The notes under the pieces: generated by a model
Told to the model about the DNA's origin: nothing
What the model saw: the letters and a program-made list of their open reading frames with translations, nothing else
The model's database searches: none
Source of the DNA: a virus
Virus record (IMG/VR): IMGVR_UViG_3300022924_000004
Location: 1 to 49,064 of that record
Length of the DNA stretch: 49,064 nt
Strand: one strand, 5' to 3'
Part shown: positions 47,255 through 49,064 of the stretch, piece by piece
Position numbering within the stretch: the first letter of the stretch is position 1
How the letters are laid out: each line of letters opens with the position of its first letter
Translations under genes and position numbers: made by a program

Positions 47255-47496
47255 TGCGTGTTAGTATCTATGGAACAACAGTATGTGCTTTCTGTAAGAC
47301 ATTAAAACAATGGCTCGACAGCAAAGACATACAATACACTTACATCAACCTTGACGAAGACGAAGCAGCTAAGATGTTTATGCAACAAACGCTAGACATT
47401 AGCCGAGTCCCAGTAACTATGATTACCGAAGGCGAAGACACTAAAATGTTTATCGGTTTCGATCGACAAGGTATCGGTGCAGCTCTTGGAATCTGA
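47254..47496 (+). CDS. Glutaredoxin-like protein (80 aa)
   Basis: The active-site motif C11-A-F-C14 lies in the usual beta1-alpha1 position (IYGTTVCAFCKTLKQWL), with cis-proline VPVT near residue 52. ATG 47254 is preferred over an upstream start. Such phage glutaredoxins normally serve ribonucleotide reductase, but no reductase gene is present here. It may pair with the oxidoreductase at 33136-34149. Confidence 0.8.
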   Translation: MRVSIYGTTVCAFCKTLKQWLDSKDIQYTYINLDEDEAAKMFMQQTLDISRVPVTMITEGEDTKMFIGFDRQGIGAALGI

Positions 47497-47523
47497 TCAC
47501 TGCCCTAATTACCAAGAAAACTC

Positions 47524-47552
47524 TTGACAAATTGAATATCGCCTGATATAGT
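47524..47552 (+). promoter_or_regulatory. Promoter of a small RNA
   Basis: TTGACA (47524-47529) and TATAGT (47547-47552) have a 17-base spacer, with TG at the extended -10 position. No gene follows; a structured sequence and a terminator do. Confidence 0.85.
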
Positions 47553-47557
47553 GAGTG

Positions 47558-47666
47558 GTGCACTTAATTAGGAGATTAAGCTAACTGAAATGCCTCGATA
47601 GGTTAGCGGCTCTTAGAACATAGAGGCAACAAAAAAGACCCCCGTAATGGAGGTCTTTTTATTTTT
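47558..47666 (+). ncRNA. Small RNA with hairpin, H-type pseudoknot and terminator (~105 nt)
   Basis: The transcript from the promoter at 47524-47552 contains a hairpin CTTAAT (47563-47568) / ATTAAG (47575-47580) with the loop TAGGAG. A classical pseudoknot follows: stem 1 GCTAAC (47580-47585) / GTTAGC (47602-47607) and stem 2 TGCCTC (47591-47596) / GAGGCA (47623-47628), with loops of 5, 5 and 15 bases. It ends with the terminator at 47631-47666. No start codon with good context is present. Pseudoknot RNAs of this size can be riboswitches or free small RNAs; since promoter and terminator enclose only this sequence, an independent RNA is preferred. Confidence 0.7.
47631..47666. terminator. Bidirectional intrinsic terminator
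   Basis: AAAAAGACC and GGTCTTTTT pair around a CCCGTAATGG loop; U-runs follow on both strands. It ends the small RNA and early transcripts from the left and the late lysis transcript from the right. Confidence 0.85.
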
Positions 47667-47675
47667 GTGGTGTTA

Positions 47676-47846
47676 CTAGCCGCGATTGGCTAGTGCTACA
47701 ACACCCACAATAACAAGTACTACTGCTGCGATGAAACCAACAATGGCTCCAAAGGTAAGTAGTGCTGCGCTTACTGCTACAAATTTAGCGAGTAAGAACA
47801 GTGCAATTACTGCGAATAATACTACGGATGCAATTCCTGTTAGCAT
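47676..47846 (-). CDS. Small double-helix membrane protein, holin-like (56 aa)
   Basis: GGGAG precedes ATG 47846. The product is almost wholly hydrophobic (IASVVLFAVIALFLLAKFVA, then LLTFGAIVGFIAAVVLVIVGV), with basic residues only near the middle and end. It follows the holin-like gene by one base and is the last gene of the late transcript. Holin or antiholin function is possible. Confidence 0.55.
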   Translation of the reverse strand: MLTGIASVVLFAVIALFLLAKFVAVSAALLTFGAIVGFIAAVVLVIVGVVALANRG

Positions 47847-47847
47847 T

Positions 47848-48099
47848 TTATTCTCCCTGTTTTATGGTTGATGTTACTTTATTCTGGATCACGTTGTAGT
47901 AATAAGTTACCACTGCGATCAACGGAGGCAACAGAGCGACAAGCCATGTTGCGTTCGCTTGAATAAAGTTCTGGACATCAGGTAAAACAATCATTGCTAA
48001 GAATGTAGGAGCAGCAACAATGAACACTTGGTTGAACGTGCGAATCGCGCGTCCTATTTTCGTATCTTTAAATGCTACTGGGTTTTCTTCAGTTGCCAT
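47848..48099 (-). CDS. Holin-like protein (83 aa)
   Basis: ATG 48099 overlaps the endolysin stop (TAATG), and AAAGGAAAAA serves as ribosome-binding site. A polar start is followed by two transmembrane segments (FIVAAPTFLAMIVLP and WLVALLPPLIAVVTYYY) and a basic end. Size, topology and position next to the endolysin fit a class II holin. Confidence 0.65.
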   Translation of the reverse strand: MATEENPVAFKDTKIGRAIRTFNQVFIVAAPTFLAMIVLPDVQNFIQANATWLVALLPPLIAVVTYYYNVIQNKVTSTIKQGE

Positions 48100-49064
48100 T
48101 ACTTTTTCCTTTCCCAAGTTACTAGGAAGTCTTGTATTAATTTAAACCATTTAGCTATCTGTTCGCCTAAATTAATAGTTGGCTGTTCAGGAGTTTCTGG
48201 TTTAGGCTCGGTTGTACCCGGATTATCCGGTGTAGCTTCATCGAGCTTTTTTTGTAAATCTGTGATCTGTTGATCTCGCTCAGAAATCGTTTGTTTCAAT
48301 GCATCGATTGTTGCATCGTCAGATGAGTTAGCTTCGATCAAGGCTTGTACCTGTGATTTGGCTGCATCGCGATCTGCTGTAGCTTGTGTGAGTTGACTAT
48401 TAAGTACGTCAACTTGAGAGAGACGATCGTTAATTCCGTTAATAGAATTACTGTCTCCGGAGTCACGCCATTGACGAGCTTCTGGTGATAGGAATAATTC
48501 TTGTAAGTATTCAACCGTTAAGTCTTTACCGACATGACCTTCGTTATCGCTTGATCCATCTAATGCGCTGCGACGACCAGCTAATCCGTTCCTACCTAGG
48601 ATACCGTGTGCTAACTGTCTCCACGCGTCTGTTGTTACCTTTACTGGCACGTTATTTCCTCCGTTTCCGGGATTAGTTGTTTCTTGTCCGACTGCGAATT
48701 GGCTAGGGTTGACTCGTCCAGCGAATCCATTACTGAATACTGGAGGTTTACCTATAAATTCAAAGTGTAAGTGTGGGCCTGTGACTCCACCCGTAGCTCC
48801 ACTATAACCAATTAATTGGCCTTGTGCAACTGACTGTCCTTTATTAATGACAGTTGATGTTAAGTGAGCGTACCCTGTATAAACGTCACCGTGATCTATG
48901 ATGATCGCGATTCCTGCTACTGCACCCATCCAGCTAGAGTTTTGTCCCCAGCCTTCAAAGTTAATTGTACCAGCTCGAGAGGCATATACCGGAGTACCGA
49001 CTGGCACACCGAGATCTAATCCGTTGTGTCCCTTTTGTCCGTACTGAGCATAATAGGCTGGGTT
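48099..49064 (-). CDS. M23 metallopeptidase endolysin, C-terminal part (crosses the circular junction)
   Basis: The continuation of the gene starting at 184. It contains the middle zinc ligand region (IIIDHGDVYTGYAHL) and GPHLHFEF with the HxH pair (H117 and H119 of the joined protein). This completes the M23 active site begun by H32 and D36. After the catalytic domain (about 1-140) comes a region AWRQLAHGILGRNGLAGRRS (about 170-230) that may bind the cell wall. A coiled coil and a P/T/E-rich linker follow, then an amphipathic C-terminal helix (LGEQIAKWFKLIQDFLVTW). Confidence 0.9.
   Translation of the reverse strand, partial: NPAYYAQYGQKGHNGLDLGVPVGTPVYASRAGTINFEGWGQNSSWMGAVAGIAIIIDHGDVYTGYAHLTSTVINKGQSVAQGQLIGYSGATGGVTGPHLHFEFIGKPPVFSNGFAGRVNPSQFAVGQETTNPGNGGNNVPVKVTTDAWRQLAHGILGRNGLAGRRSALDGSSDNEGHVGKDLTVEYLQELFLSPEARQWRDSGDSNSINGINDRLSQVDVLNSQLTQATADRDAAKSQVQALIEANSSDDATIDALKQTISERDQQITDLQKKLDEATPDNPGTTEPKPETPEQPTINLGEQIAKWFKLIQDFLVTWERKK
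48938..49064. repeat. 127-bp terminal direct repeat (copy 2)
   Basis: Identical to positions 1-127. Removing one copy gives a circular map of about 48,937 bp and restores the M23 peptidase reading frame. Confidence 0.95.

Noticed and set aside
1-49064. Integrase, excisionase or CI-like repressor showing a temperate life style
   Set aside because: No tyrosine or serine recombinase motifs and no repressor/Cro pair were seen; the HTH protein at 30791-31348 alone does not support lysogeny.

Overview
The window reads as one complete, circularly permuted phage genome. The last 127 bases (48938-49064) repeat the first 127 exactly, so the non-redundant genome is about 48,937 bp. Virion genes match a short-tailed (podovirus-like) phage: a P22-size portal, large terminase, scaffold, HK97/Mu gpT-type capsid protein, adaptor, nozzle, large ejection proteins, fibre/lectin-like proteins, and no tape-measure protein. 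No integrase, repressor, DNA or RNA polymerase, replicative helicase, primase or tRNA was seen. The host cannot be fixed from sequence alone. Moderate G+C, sigma70-type promoters with a TGTGC extended -10, leaderless starts and a secreted phage-tail-lysozyme protein would fit a Saccharibacteria (Patescibacteria/CPR) or Gram-positive-like host; this is inference only.

Layout. Positions 25454 down to 1, and across the junction to 49064-47676, form a leftward late block: packaging, head, connector, fibres, ejection proteins, then lysis (membrane proteins, M23 peptidase, holin-like proteins). It starts from a minus-strand promoter at 25833-25861 with a ~370-nt structured leader. Positions 26541-47496 form a rightward early block of about 55 mostly small, tightly overlapping genes. 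Recognisable products are an HNH nuclease, a thioredoxin-reductase-like flavoprotein, a PD-(D/E)XK nuclease, SSB, RusA, a T4-like RNA-repair pair (RNA ligase and polynucleotide kinase-phosphatase), a DUF6378-like protein, a possible Acb2-like protein, a tail-lysozyme protein, a DEDD exonuclease and a glutaredoxin. A leftward three-gene island at 30520-31583 (zinc-ribbon protein, HTH/small-terminase-like protein, KhpA-like KH RNA-binding protein) interrupts the block. The divergent region 25455-26540 holds AT-rich repeats and may contain the replication origin.

The most unusual content is RNA. (1) Positions 34757-35614 carry an apparently non-coding transcript of about 860 nt with its own consensus promoter and at least ten perfect or near-perfect long helices, resembling in size and style the ornate phage RNAs GOLLD and ROOL. 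(2) Positions 47558-47666 encode a ~105-nt RNA with its own promoter, a hairpin exposing AGGAG, an H-type pseudoknot and a terminator. (3) The late-operon leader begins with another H-type pseudoknot. (4) Positions 46034-46259 hold a further structured, probably minus-strand RNA. With a phage KH-domain protein and an RNA-repair cassette, this suggests a genome heavily invested in RNA. Nine promoters, all with exactly 17-nt spacers and seven with the same TGTGC element, appear to organise transcription; three of them start transcription at the start codon (leaderless).
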